DNA from: Planctomycetaceae bacterium
GTDB lineage: Bacteria; Planctomycetota; Phycisphaerae; Sedimentisphaerales; Anaerohalosphaeraceae
DNA: 43,243 nt
Direction: 5' to 3'
Assembly (NCBI GenBank): GCA_021372945.1
Contig: JAJFTK010000083.1
Span: 1 to 43,243 of the forward strand
In this document: positions 34,235 to 42,487 of the stretch, in pieces
Numbering within the stretch: position 1 is the first letter of the stretch
Layout of the letters: every line of letters starts with the position of its first letter
Translations under genes and position numbers: made by a program
Notes under the pieces: generated by a model
Told to the model about the DNA's origin: nothing
What the model saw: the letters and a program-made list of their open reading frames with translations, nothing else
Database searches by the model: none

Positions 34235-35339
34235 CGATATTCTCCAGTAAAATCTCGGACGCGGATTTATCCGACCGCAGGCCCTTGTAAGCGGCCTGCT
34301 GAACCATCCCGTTCTCGGGCCAGCGGCGATACTCGATCTGGGCCACCAGGATCGGCTGCACAAACAGGACGCCGGGCGGCGCCGGCTCGCTGAAGGGACT
34401 GACCTGACGCTGCAGCGGGAGCAGCTTTTCCAGCAGCAGGTGATGGTCTGATTCGGAAAACCCTGTCCCCACGCTGCCGACGTATCGCAGGTTCAAATTC
34501 TGGTCATAGGCGCCCATTTGCAGTGAGCCGATACGGTTGGTCCGGTCCTGTCCGAAACGGAAGCCGCCGATAATGAGGTCGGCGGTCCGGACAAATTTGA
34601 CCTTGGTCCAGTCCGGCGAGCGAACGCCCGGACGGTAAATGCTGTTTTGCTTTTTGCAGACCACGCCTTCCAGCCCGTGCTTTTGGGCCACCGTCAGGAT
34701 GGTGCGGCCATTGCCGATATGCAGCGGGGCGGTCCGGCAGAACGGGTGATTGATGCTGCGTTCTTCCAGAATGCTGCGTCTCTGGTAGAAAGGGCGGCTC
34801 ATGAGATCGCGGCCGTTCCAATACAGGATGTCGAAGACGAAATACCAGACCTTGACCAGGCGGCTGCGGCGCTCAACCTCGTGCAGCGGGGCATGCATGC
34901 GCTCCTGAAGCAGCGTAAAGCTCGGGTGCGCCTGCGCATCGAGCGCGACGATCTCGCCGTCCAGGATCACGGGCGCATCAAAGTGGCGGCCCAGGTCGGC
35001 CAGCTCGGGATAGCGGCTGGTCACATCGATCAGATTGCGGCTTTCGATGACGGGCCGCCGCATATCCCAATAGAACAAGGCACGCACGCCATCCCATTTA
35101 AATTCGAAGGCCCAGTTCTCCCAATCGGCCGGCAGTTTTCCCAGCTTGGCCAGCATTGGGCTGATATGCCGCGGCAGGGTGCTCAGCGTGCATTCCGGGC
35201 ACAGCGGCTCGGGCGCGTGCTGCACGCATTGCGGGCACATGATGCCGTCGCACGTCCAGCAGCGTCGCATCTGGTCGTAGCGAAAGCCGCCGCCGCAATA
35301 TTCGCAGATGATTTCCGATTGGGTGGAGGCGTTGCTCAT
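34224..35339 (-). CDS. ATP-dependent DNA ligase with N-terminal zinc-finger region
   Basis: A 371-residue ligase that would provide the missing ligase activity of the adjacent LigD-like protein. Residues 10-50 hold eight cysteines: C12, C15, C27, C30, C35, C38, C47 and C50 (ICEYCGG, RRCWTCDGIMCPQC, LCPEC), enough for two zinc sites. The nucleotidyltransferase domain follows, with the adenylated Lys at K81 in FEFKWDGVRALF, SRNLIDVTSRYPEL, ILDGEIVALD, YFVFDILYWNGRDL, GLEGVVCKKQNSIYRPG and WTKVKFVR. Then an OB-fold (IGGFRFGQDRTNRIGSLQMG to the end). Start overlaps the stop of the first Ku gene as ATGA. The zinc region is not part of standard LigD and may bind DNA or one of the Ku proteins. Confidence 0.92.
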   Translation of the reverse strand: MSNASTQSEIICEYCGGGFRYDQMRRCWTCDGIMCPQCVQHAPEPLCPECTLSTLPRHISPMLAKLGKLPADWENWAFEFKWDGVRALFYWDMRRPVIESRNLIDVTSRYPELADLGRHFDAPVILDGEIVALDAQAHPSFTLLQERMHAPLHEVERRSRLVKVWYFVFDILYWNGRDLMSRPFYQRRSILEERSINHPFCRTAPLHIGNGRTILTVAQKHGLEGVVCKKQNSIYRPGVRSPDWTKVKFVRTADLIIGGFRFGQDRTNRIGSLQMGAYDQNLNLRYVGSVGTGFSESDHHLLLEKLLPLQRQVSPFSEPAPPGVLFVQPILVAQIEYRRWPENGMVQQAAYKGLRSDKSASEILLENIDGT

Positions 35340-36148
35340 TCTTTCGTCCGTGCTTTGTGCTGACTTGCCTTGGGGCGATCTTTTGTGAGCGTTTGCAGGC
35401 TGCTCTGGAGCGTGCTCAACAGGTTCTCTTCCTTGGTTCGCGACGGCTTCTTTGGTTTCGCAAGCGTGACTTTTTCGCCTTTTGCTTTTTGCTCGATCAG
35501 GTGCTTGAGTCGGTCCTGGTACTCGTCTTTGTACTGCTCGGGTCGAAATTCATCTTCCATCGCGCTGATCAACTGCATCGCGGCCTTCTTCTCCTTTTCG
35601 CCCAGGGACGTCTCGGGAATGTCCAGGTTGTCTTCGGCGATCACCTCTTCCGGAAAGCGGCAGGTGGTCAGCGACAGCGCAGCGTCCGCGCATTCCAAAA
35701 GGCCAAGGTAGTTTTTTTTTCGCATCGCCCAGCGGCACACCCCCGCCAGATGCGCCCGGCGGAGACTTTCGGCAAGATCCGTATAACGCTGCGGCTGCTC
35801 ATCGGGGCCCAGATAATACGTGCGGTCCATATAACGCGGGTCCGGCTGTTCGGCGTCCACGAATTCAACAACATTGACGTCGCGCGACGACGCGGGACTG
35901 AGCGATTCGAGTTCATCCGCCTCGATGACCACGTAGCGCTGCTTATCCAGCGGATAGCCCTTGACCATGTCCTGGCGTTCGACGGCCTTATCTTCTTCGC
36001 TGCAAACCATCCGCTGCTCCAGCGGCTGCTGATCCTTATCGTGCAGCAGACGCGCGCGCGCACGCTGATCCTCGACGGCCGTATAAAGCTTCACCGGCAC
36101 TCGGACCGGACCGAACTGGATGGTTCCCTTCCAAATCGCACGCGCCAT
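35336..36148 (-). CDS. ku: Ku protein (first copy)
   Basis: A 270-residue Ku that opens the operon. Family features: MARAIWKGTIQFGPVRVPVK, LLHDKDQQPLEQRMVCSEED, VKGYPLDKQRYVVIEADELE, FVDAEQPDPRYMDRTYYLGP and the C-terminal EQYKDEYQDRLKHLIEQKAK. The tail is strongly basic (AKPKKPSRTKEEN, then KDRPKASQHKARTKE), as in Ku proteins that bind DNA beyond the ring and slide inward. The copy shares only moderate identity with the second Ku, so the duplication is old. The stop overlaps the ligase start (ATGA). Upstream are about 200 bases shared with the divergent PHP-kinase fusion gene; promoter not resolved. GAG six bases and AGGA twelve bases before the ATG are weak ribosome binding sites. Confidence 0.94.
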   Translation of the reverse strand: MARAIWKGTIQFGPVRVPVKLYTAVEDQRARARLLHDKDQQPLEQRMVCSEEDKAVERQDMVKGYPLDKQRYVVIEADELESLSPASSRDVNVVEFVDAEQPDPRYMDRTYYLGPDEQPQRYTDLAESLRRAHLAGVCRWAMRKKNYLGLLECADAALSLTTCRFPEEVIAEDNLDIPETSLGEKEKKAAMQLISAMEDEFRPEQYKDEYQDRLKHLIEQKAKGEKVTLAKPKKPSRTKEENLLSTLQSSLQTLTKDRPKASQHKARTKE

Positions 36149-36345
36149 AAAGATCTCATCCTTATCCTAAAAAAGAGTAAGCCGGGTTATCATCGCATGC
36201 AACGGGGCTTTTGCTCAATCCGCAGGGTAAAAGGCTTCAATTGTTCATGAATTTTTGCTGAAAGACGCATAAAAAATTGCCAAGACCCCCGCACATTCGG
36301 CAACTGCGTAGAGTTCTTTAACCTTTTAAGGAATGCGGCAAAAGA

Positions 36346-37890
36346 ATGATCGTAGAGATGCACTGTCATACGTCGGAGTTTTCCAAATGCAGCCACGTAC
36401 CCGCTGCGCAACTGCTCCGCCGCGCCGTCCATGTGGGCCTGCAAACGATCGTTTTGACCGATCATCATTTTCAGTGGGAATTTGATGCCCTTGCGGTACT
36501 GCGAGCCAAGGCGCAGCTTCCTTCCACGTTCGGCATCCTGGCGGGCCAGGAGATCGAGACCTCTGACTTTGGTCATATCCTTCTTTACGGCGCCTCCGAG
36601 ACGGTCGAGGCTCCATTTCCGCCGCTGGAGCAGATCCGGCAAAAATACCCGAACGCGGCCATCGTCTGGGCCCATCCGTATCGGGACGGCAAGATCCCCT
36701 CCAAGGAACGGCTCCTGAGCGACTTGATCGACGCGGTGGAGATCTTCAATTCCAATTACAGCATCGCCGAAGCCGCCCGCGCCCTCAAAGACTGGCACCG
36801 GTTCCGTTTTACGGCCACCGGCGGCACCGACACACACGGCCTTTATTACGTCGGGATGTACCCGACCATTTTTGATCACGCCTTCAGCACGATGGCCGAG
36901 ATGGTCATCGAAATCAAGGCCGGCCGATGCCGCCCCTATTTTAAGGAGATCGCTTCGGCGGGCACATCGCGCACCCAGGTCACCGAGTTAACGGTCGGGC
37001 CCAAGCGTACCCATCAGCGCAAAACCATCATCATCAAAACCTTCAGCAGCCCCGAATCCTGGAAAGAAGGCGAAAAGGGCCAGGTGATCACAGAGATCCT
37101 TTACCGACACGGATTCGACCGTGGAAGCTGCCGCGTGGCTCGTCCGCTCGAAAAAGATAAACGCACGCTGTCGGTGATGGAAGAGAAGATCTTTGGAAGA
37201 ACTCTCTATAATGCCATGGTCGGGGCCGAGCCGCCGGACATGCGGTGGTACCTGGAAATGACCGCCTGCTGGCTCTGCAAGCTGCACAATGCCCGGTTCA
37301 AGATCACGCCGGAAAACGATTATCTTGAAAAGGAACCCGATCGGCTGGATTATTACTTGAGCTCGCTGACCGAAACCGGCCACCGATTCCTGGATCGCGT
37401 GACCCAGATCCGCAACCTGGTCCTGCAGTACGAGCGTCAATTGATCCTGTCGCATCCTGAACTTCTGCTCCAATGTCACGGCGACTATCACGCGAAAAAT
37501 ATTTACGTCTGCAAGGATAAGATCAGCCGGGAGCCTTACATCGCCGCCATTGACCTGGAGAGTTCTTACCAGATCCCGCGGGCATTTGACGTAGGCAATT
37601 TCCTGGCGCAGTATGTCAATATGTTCTTTGATCAAACGCGAGTGCAGCAGCATGCCCCATCCGATGTGTTCTATCGAACGTACCTGGAACATGCCGACGA
37701 ACTCGAGGAAGGATTTGGCGACCACGTATCGCTGTTCAAGGCGCGCACCAGCCTGAGCATTCTGTACTACCTGGTCAAGGTCAAAATGGGTGACAGCCCC
37801 AATTTCTGGCGGGTTATGGTGGAGGCCGAGCGCGACCTGGCATCGATCCAAACGCACCAGCTTGAAAACCAACATGCGGTCGGTCAGTAA
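36346..37890 (+). CDS. PHP phosphoesterase fused to an aminoglycoside-phosphotransferase-like domain
   Basis: A 514-residue two-domain protein. Residues 1-200 form a PHP metal-dependent hydrolase domain: MHCHTSE (5-11), TDHH (38-41), GQEIET (67-72), WAHPYRDG (108-115) and GGTDTHG (159-165), so the metal ligands appear complete. Residues about 215-500 are an APH/choline-kinase-like domain with QCHGDYHAKNIYV (catalytic D380, N385) and the DFG-like AIDLESS (D403). PHP domains hydrolyse phosphoesters or proofread DNA polymerases, while APH-type domains phosphorylate small hydroxyl compounds or proteins. A fusion of the two I do not recognise. It is divergent from the NHEJ operon across about 200 bases, so shared control is possible. 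ATG 36346 has a distant AAGGA; an ATG at 36358 is an alternative. Confidence 0.85.
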   Translation: MIVEMHCHTSEFSKCSHVPAAQLLRRAVHVGLQTIVLTDHHFQWEFDALAVLRAKAQLPSTFGILAGQEIETSDFGHILLYGASETVEAPFPPLEQIRQKYPNAAIVWAHPYRDGKIPSKERLLSDLIDAVEIFNSNYSIAEAARALKDWHRFRFTATGGTDTHGLYYVGMYPTIFDHAFSTMAEMVIEIKAGRCRPYFKEIASAGTSRTQVTELTVGPKRTHQRKTIIIKTFSSPESWKEGEKGQVITEILYRHGFDRGSCRVARPLEKDKRTLSVMEEKIFGRTLYNAMVGAEPPDMRWYLEMTACWLCKLHNARFKITPENDYLEKEPDRLDYYLSSLTETGHRFLDRVTQIRNLVLQYERQLILSHPELLLQCHGDYHAKNIYVCKDKISREPYIAAIDLESSYQIPRAFDVGNFLAQYVNMFFDQTRVQQHAPSDVFYRTYLEHADELEEGFGDHVSLFKARTSLSILYYLVKVKMGDSPNFWRVMVEAERDLASIQTHQLENQHAVGQ

Positions 37891-37996
37891 AAAGGGCACG
37901 CCAATTGGGGCGACGGCTTAGCCGGGCGCGGCCGGCGGAGAATTACAATGAGAGTGTTTGAACATTGATCTAAAGGCAAGTGAAAGGAACAGACGC

Positions 37997-38287
37997 ATGA
38001 AACGATTGATTGTGACATTTACTGTTTTGCTGCTGTCCGGACTAACGGCGCGGGCGGCCCAGTGGTACGATCCGGAAGGATGGCTGGACCAGAAGGAAAG
38101 AACGCATGCCGAATGGTGGTACGGACGTCCGGAAACGGCTCGCCGCAGCTTCAATATCTACGGCTATGACTCCGGCACATGGGTCGATCGGGGATGGGGA
38201 TACGGATATGACTATTATACGACGGATTGGGACGAGTACAACGATTCGTTTACCAAATGGTATAACAAGAGCAATCGCGGCGGATAA
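37997..38287 (+). CDS. small secreted aromatic-rich protein
   Basis: A 96-residue exported protein. ATG 37997 has AAAGGA eight bases upstream, and signal peptide MKRLIVTFTVLLLSGLTARA has a clear cleavage site before AQWYD. The mature part is very rich in Trp, Tyr, Asp and Gly (AEWWYGRPETARRSF; GWGYGYDYYTTDWDEYND), acidic and probably poorly ordered. No family recognised. It begins a row of three secreted-protein genes spaced 40-70 bases apart and followed by dodecin. Possible roles are surface coating or binding of metal or carbohydrate; none is shown. Confidence 0.75.
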   Translation: MKRLIVTFTVLLLSGLTARAAQWYDPEGWLDQKERTHAEWWYGRPETARRSFNIYGYDSGTWVDRGWGYGYDYYTTDWDEYNDSFTKWYNKSNRGG

Positions 38288-38326
38288 GCATCACTGCGCC
38301 GGCGCAGATCAAGGAGAACCAACCTA

Positions 38327-39172
38327 ATGAACCAGTCAGCAAAATATCTAATGCTCATCGGATGCGTGCCGCTGATCAGCTTCGCCCAAACGCAGCCGGA
38401 GGATGTTTCGGAGCCGTTCATTACCGTGAATCCCAACAGCACGCTCCGCGTCGGGATCGATTATGACGGCGATCATCAGGTGGATGAGTACAGGGACATC
38501 AAAGGGTCCGACCTGATCAATCTCGCGTCGGATCGTTATGCGCGCACGAATCAACCTTTGCCGAGCGACCGGGCAATTCCTGAAACCGAGTCTCTTAGCT
38601 CCATCACCGGCCGGATCCAAGACCTTAAGCAGGTGCGTCTCGAAGGCCTCGGCGGCCGACATGTCGTCGCCCAGATCAAAACGGCCCATAATGGCAGCCG
38701 CGTTGTCGATTTGGGCCCGAAGGATCAGATCGATCCGCTCGGTATCGATAAAGGCCAGACCATTATTGTGCATGGCGTTCAGGGAAGCATCAACCGCAAC
38801 AAGATGCTGATGGCGACGGAACTGGATTTCAACGGCAGGCAGGTGCAGATCCAGCGGCCGCTGGGCAGCAATGAACTGCGCTTTGCAGGCAAGATCCAGA
38901 AGATGGCGGTGCGCGATCTTGGCCGCGGCCGCACGGACGATGTATTGGCACTGGTGGAATTGCCGGATAACGAAAAGGTCATGGTCGATTTGGGCAGCAG
39001 CGAAGCCCTTAAGCAGCAGAACATTGATCTATCGCGACATGACCGCGTTGTCTTCATGGCGGTTGGCGGCAGCATGGAAGGCAAGGACCTGCTGCACGCC
39101 ACACAGCTCAGCGCCGATGGTCATACCGTCACGATCGATCAGAATGCGCCCTTCTATGGCACGCTGAATTGA
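38327..39172 (+). CDS. secreted protein with two tandem OB-like repeats
   Basis: A 281-residue exported protein. Signal peptide about 1-20 (YLMLIGCVPLISFA), followed by a short calcium-loop-like DYDGDHQVDEYRD (45-57). Two repeats of about 85 residues follow. Repeat A (93-176) runs ITGRIQDLKQVRLEGL...VVDLGPKDQIDPL...QTIIVHGVQGSINRNKMLMA. Repeat B (186-271) runs FAGKIQKMAVRDLG...VMVDLGSSEALKQ...RVVFMAVGGSMEGKDLLHA. The pattern of strands and the xVDLG / VxGS motifs resemble small OB or magnesium-chelatase-like beta-barrels used in nucleic-acid- or metal-binding periplasmic proteins. AAGGAG precedes the ATG by ten bases. Probably co-transcribed with its neighbours. Function unknown. Confidence 0.75.
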   Translation: MNQSAKYLMLIGCVPLISFAQTQPEDVSEPFITVNPNSTLRVGIDYDGDHQVDEYRDIKGSDLINLASDRYARTNQPLPSDRAIPETESLSSITGRIQDLKQVRLEGLGGRHVVAQIKTAHNGSRVVDLGPKDQIDPLGIDKGQTIIVHGVQGSINRNKMLMATELDFNGRQVQIQRPLGSNELRFAGKIQKMAVRDLGRGRTDDVLALVELPDNEKVMVDLGSSEALKQQNIDLSRHDRVVFMAVGGSMEGKDLLHATQLSADGHTVTIDQNAPFYGTLN

Positions 39173-39240
39173 CGGCCTCTTCAGCAAACAAAAGCAATTG
39201 GCGCAAATTAGTGATTCAAACAGAATGAAAGGAGTTTGAA

Positions 39241-40086
39241 ATGAAATCAGCAATGATCATTCTGATGATAGTCCTTATGATCGGTTTAAGCCTGTCTCTG
39301 GATGCCCAGGCTGCAGAAGGCGCAAGCGGCGCGGCAGGCGGCGCAGGGGGCGCGGCGGGCGCACGCGGCGGCACGGGCGCGACAACCGGCCCAATGAGCG
39401 CCCCCGGCGGCTTGGGCTCAACCTCTTCAGAATCCGGCGTGGGCGAAAGGAATGAGTCAGGCACAGGAACCGGCACCGGCGCAACCGAAGGCATGCGCGA
39501 AACGGACCGCCCGGGCGACATACGCACGGGCAACGGGACGACCCGCATGGAAACAACGGAACAAGGCGCTGAGCGCGAGCTGGGTGAGGGCCAAGTGCAA
39601 GGCTTGCCTGAGGCCCAAAGAGAGCGGGACCTGGATGCCGATGATTTCAACAATCGGTTCGACGAACGCTTTGATAATCGTTTCGATCAAAGATTTGATG
39701 ACCGATTCAACCGAAACTTTGACGATCGGTTCAACAGGAACTTTGACGATCGATTTAACGATCGTTTCAATCAGGATTTCGACAATCGGTTTGATGACCG
39801 CTTCAATGACCGGTTCGATGACCGGTTCGATACTGATCGCGATGACCGGTTTTTGCGTAACGAGGAACTCGGTGAAGGCGAGGATCGGTTCAATGGCCTC
39901 AACGAAGACCGTCGCGAGTTGTTTGACCGCCGAGAGAATCGATTTCGAGGGCTGAATCGAACCAACCCGGAAATCCTGGAAGAAGAAGGGCGAACGCTGG
40001 ACAACCGGCTGAACCCGGGCGGGATCGATGACGAGATGGGCCGCGGCGAAGCCTTTGAGGACTACCGCAATGATGGGCGCCCTTAA
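39241..40086 (+). CDS. secreted low-complexity protein with FDDRF repeats
   Basis: A 281-residue exported protein. Signal peptide residues 1-24 (IILMIVLMIGLSLSLDAQA), a Gly/Ala-rich segment (25-60), a Ser/Thr/Gly segment with TGTGTG, and then from about 135 to 205 a four-residue repeat of the form F-(D/N)-x-R, for example FDERFDNRFDQRFDDRFN. The end is Glu/Arg-rich (RRELFDRRENRFRGLNRTNP). Alternating Phe, Asp and Arg gives a period-four helix with an aromatic stripe and charge pairs, or a disordered phase-separating chain. I know no family for it. AAAGGAG lies six bases before the ATG. It lies between the OB-repeat protein and dodecin in a probable operon. Confidence 0.72.
   Translation: MKSAMIILMIVLMIGLSLSLDAQAAEGASGAAGGAGGAAGARGGTGATTGPMSAPGGLGSTSSESGVGERNESGTGTGTGATEGMRETDRPGDIRTGNGTTRMETTEQGAERELGEGQVQGLPEAQRERDLDADDFNNRFDERFDNRFDQRFDDRFNRNFDDRFNRNFDDRFNDRFNQDFDNRFDDRFNDRFDDRFDTDRDDRFLRNEELGEGEDRFNGLNEDRRELFDRRENRFRGLNRTNPEILEEEGRTLDNRLNPGGIDDEMGRGEAFEDYRNDGRP
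39643..39855 (+). repeat. 12-base coding repeat (FDDR units)
   Basis: About 17 imperfect 12-base units such as TTTGATGACCGG / TTCAATGACCGG / TTTGACGATCGA encode the Phe-Asp/Asn-x-Arg repeats. Two 24-base blocks with TTTGACGATCGGTTCAACAG are nearly the same, suggesting recent expansion by slippage. Confidence 0.8.
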
Positions 40087-40118
40087 AACCGTTGTGTCTC
40101 TGAAAATAGGAGTAGCGA

Positions 40119-40322
40119 ATGTCTGTTGCGAAAATAATTGAAATTACTTCAGAATCCAACAAGAGCTTCGAAGACGCCATCGTCAAAGGGATTGAGCGGG
40201 CGAACAAAACCGTGCACGGCGTTCGGGGCGCCTGGATCAAAGAACAGCAGGTGCTTGTGGAAGATGGCGCGATCAAGGGTTACCGCGTGGATATGAAAGT
40301 CACGTTTATCCTGAATGAATAA
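40119..40322 (+). CDS. dodecin (flavin-binding)
   Basis: A 67-residue protein that fits dodecin across its full length: VAKIIEITSESNKSFEDAIV (residues 3-22), KGIERANKTVHGVRGAWIKE (with the flavin-stacking Trp at 39) and GYRVDMKVTFILNE. Dodecins form hollow 12-mers that store flavins (FMN, riboflavin or lumichrome) and protect against free-flavin photochemistry. TAGGAG lies seven bases before the ATG. It sits between the secreted FDDRF-repeat protein and a flavoprotein of the dihydrolipoamide dehydrogenase family (starting 18 bases downstream), so flavin supply to that enzyme is a reasonable link. Confidence 0.95.
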   Translation: MSVAKIIEITSESNKSFEDAIVKGIERANKTVHGVRGAWIKEQQVLVEDGAIKGYRVDMKVTFILNE

Positions 40323-40340
40323 CCTGCTGCCTGAAGTGAC

Positions 40341-41774
40341 ATGGAAACAAAAAGAACGGATGTGGCGGTCATCGGGGCCGGCACGGCCGGCTTGAACGCG
40401 CATCGCGAAGCCGTTCGCGCGGGCCGGTCGGTCCTTCTGATCGAGGAAGGCCCCTATGGAACGACGTGCGCGCGGGTCGGGTGCATGCCTTCCAAGCTGT
40501 TGATCACGCCGGCAAATCTGCTGCATGAACTGACGCGTTACGAGCGGTTCGGACTGTCGTTTTGCGGCAATGTTCATGTTGATGGGCCCGCCGTGCTGCG
40601 GCACGTACGCCGGCAGCGGGATGCGTTTGTCGAGGGGATGGTCCGATTGACGGAGGCGATCCCCTCGGACCAGCGGCTCAGGGGCCATGCCCGCTTTGTC
40701 GGCCCGACCACGCTGGAGGTCGAGGGCTTCCGGGTGGAGGCGAAGGCTATTGTCATCGCCGCGGGCAGCGGGCCATTTATTCCGCCGTCGTTTGACCGGA
40801 TCGCTGACCGCGTGCTGACCAGCGATAACATCTTTGAGCTTCAGGATCTGCCCGGCACCATGGCGGTCATCGGCACCGGCATCATTGGGATGGAACTTGG
40901 CCAGGCGTTCCACCGTCTTGGGGTCAAGACTACGTTGTTCGGTTATAGCGACGCCATCGGGCCATTGACCGATCCTGCGATCCAGGAAAAGATGAAAGAT
41001 GTATTTGGCGGCCAACTGCAGATGCGGCTTTCCGTGCGCATTACGGATGCGTTTGCGGCAGGCGACGGAATGCATCTGCGCTGGCACCGACCGGATGGCA
41101 GCGAGTTCGAGGATGTTTTTGAAACGGTTTTGATGGCCGCCGGACGCAGGCCCAACATCAAACATCTCGGGCTCGAAAATATCGGTGTGCCGCTGGATGA
41201 AAGGGGATTGCCGCACTTCAACCGTCATACGATGCAGTGCGGCGACAGGCCGATCTTCATGGCCGGCGACGTGGATGACGATCTGCCCGTTCTGCACGAA
41301 GCGGCCGCCGAAGGCATTATCGCCGGAACCAATGCCGCGGCATTTCCGAAGATCAGGCCTCACCCGCGACACACGCCTCTGATGATCGCTTTTACGGAGC
41401 CGCAAATGGCCCGGGCAGGTAAGAGTTTTGCGCGGCTTGAGGAAGGCTCTTTTGCGGCCGGGCAGGCGGATTTTGACGACCAGGCAAGGGCCGTTATTCT
41501 CGGACAGAACGAGGGGCGCTTGCGGATCTATGCTGAAACGGACACTTGCCGGATCATCGGCGCCGAGATGTTCGTGCCGGGCGCCGAACACTTGGCGCAC
41601 CAGGTGGCCGCATGGATCCAGCAGAACATGACCGTCGAACAGGCGCTTGCGCTGCCATTCTACCATCCCGTGCTGGAAGAGGGCCTGCGTGCGGCGCTGA
41701 GGGACCTGGCGGCGGCCCTGCAGATCACCGGCAAGTGCCGCCGGCAGGATATGGCCATTATGCCGGGAACATAA
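40341..41774 (+). CDS. dihydrolipoamide dehydrogenase-like flavoprotein
   Basis: A 477-residue class I pyridine nucleotide-disulfide oxidoreductase. FAD-binding GAGTAGLNAHREA (11-23) is followed by the redox-active disulfide CARVGC (C46-C51) and MPSK. The NAD(P) site reads AVIGTGIIGMELGQAFHRLG (from about 175), a second FAD-contact motif is PIFMAGDVDDDLPVLHEAA, and the C-terminal base pair is in PFYHPVLEEGLRAAL (His-x-x-x-x-Glu). All catalytic parts are present. It lacks a lipoyl domain and no pyruvate or oxoglutarate dehydrogenase subunit is nearby, so it may serve another disulfide substrate. The gene follows dodecin by 18 bases. The start ATG at 40341 has a weak ribosome binding site (CTGAAGTG). 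Confidence 0.9.
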   Translation: METKRTDVAVIGAGTAGLNAHREAVRAGRSVLLIEEGPYGTTCARVGCMPSKLLITPANLLHELTRYERFGLSFCGNVHVDGPAVLRHVRRQRDAFVEGMVRLTEAIPSDQRLRGHARFVGPTTLEVEGFRVEAKAIVIAAGSGPFIPPSFDRIADRVLTSDNIFELQDLPGTMAVIGTGIIGMELGQAFHRLGVKTTLFGYSDAIGPLTDPAIQEKMKDVFGGQLQMRLSVRITDAFAAGDGMHLRWHRPDGSEFEDVFETVLMAAGRRPNIKHLGLENIGVPLDERGLPHFNRHTMQCGDRPIFMAGDVDDDLPVLHEAAAEGIIAGTNAAAFPKIRPHPRHTPLMIAFTEPQMARAGKSFARLEEGSFAAGQADFDDQARAVILGQNEGRLRIYAETDTCRIIGAEMFVPGAEHLAHQVAAWIQQNMTVEQALALPFYHPVLEEGLRAALRDLAAALQITGKCRRQDMAIMPGT

Positions 41775-42040
41775 TCTGAAATTTGGACTCGACTTCCCCC
41801 CAAGCCGGTGTGTTTGAATTGAAAATTCCGCAGAAGTTGTGTTTTTGGGCTGCAAACGGGGTTTTTCGCATGATTTGAGGACGAAATTGGACTCCAAGAT
41901 CGCCTCTGAAGGTCTTAAAAAGACGCTGCAAGGATCCCAAAAGGACGCCAAAAAGCCCTGAAAGGGGTTGGGTGAACGATGGCTGATTGGGCTTGGAATC
42001 CGATCCCAAGCTTGATCCGCCTTAGGCCGGACGAAACAAA

Positions 42041-42194
42041 TTGGGTTTGATTGGGTTTGTTTTTTAAATGACCAATGACTAAGGAAGAATGATTAATGCA
42101 GTGGAGGTAAGGAGTTAGGGGGAGGTGCTCCCGTTGAAAATTGGGTTTGTTTTGCGAAATTGCTTTTGCCACAGAGCACACAGAGAGCTCAGAG
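42041..42194. repeat. TTGGGTTTG and CACAGAG dispersed repeats
   Basis: AAATTGGGTTTGATTGGGTT (from 42038) and AAAATTGGGTTTGTTTTGCG (42137-42156) share a common core; the CACAGAG element follows at 42169-42194. From memory such words occur many times between genes in related planctomycete genomes. The three in-window copies are the direct evidence. Confidence 0.5.
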
Positions 42195-42459
42195 GGTTTT
42201 GAAGATGCAGGAAATCTGTTTTGATTGTTACTCGTCCTTCGCATGCCCCTTTTCTCCTTCTGCTTTCGTTCTCTTCAAGACTCCAAATTTACTGCCCTAT
42301 ATATAATGTCTGATGTTTGATGTTTTGTGAACAAACATTTAGAGAAAAATTTGAAAATTTTCAATTTATACAGGTACGGGGAAATCTTGAATTGGATTTT
42401 TAATTGGAGATTGATTTGGGCTGCACACGAGTAGCAGAAATTTGCAGTTTGAAAACAGG

Positions 42460-42487
42460 TTGACTTTTAAGCAATTTGGGATATACT
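42460..42487 (+). promoter_or_regulatory. sigma70-like promoter of the SIR2-like gene
   Basis: TTGACT (42460-42465), a 16-base spacer and TATACT (42482-42487) lie 30 bases before the ATG at 42518, giving a very short leader with a strong AAAGGAG ribosome binding site. Confidence 0.65.

Noticed and set aside
41915..42244. 109-codon minus-strand frame in the gene-poor region
   Set aside because: Made mostly of repeat-derived words (KPNQTQF, SQNKPNF, SVCSVAKA) with no ribosome binding site; interpreted as translated dispersed repeats.
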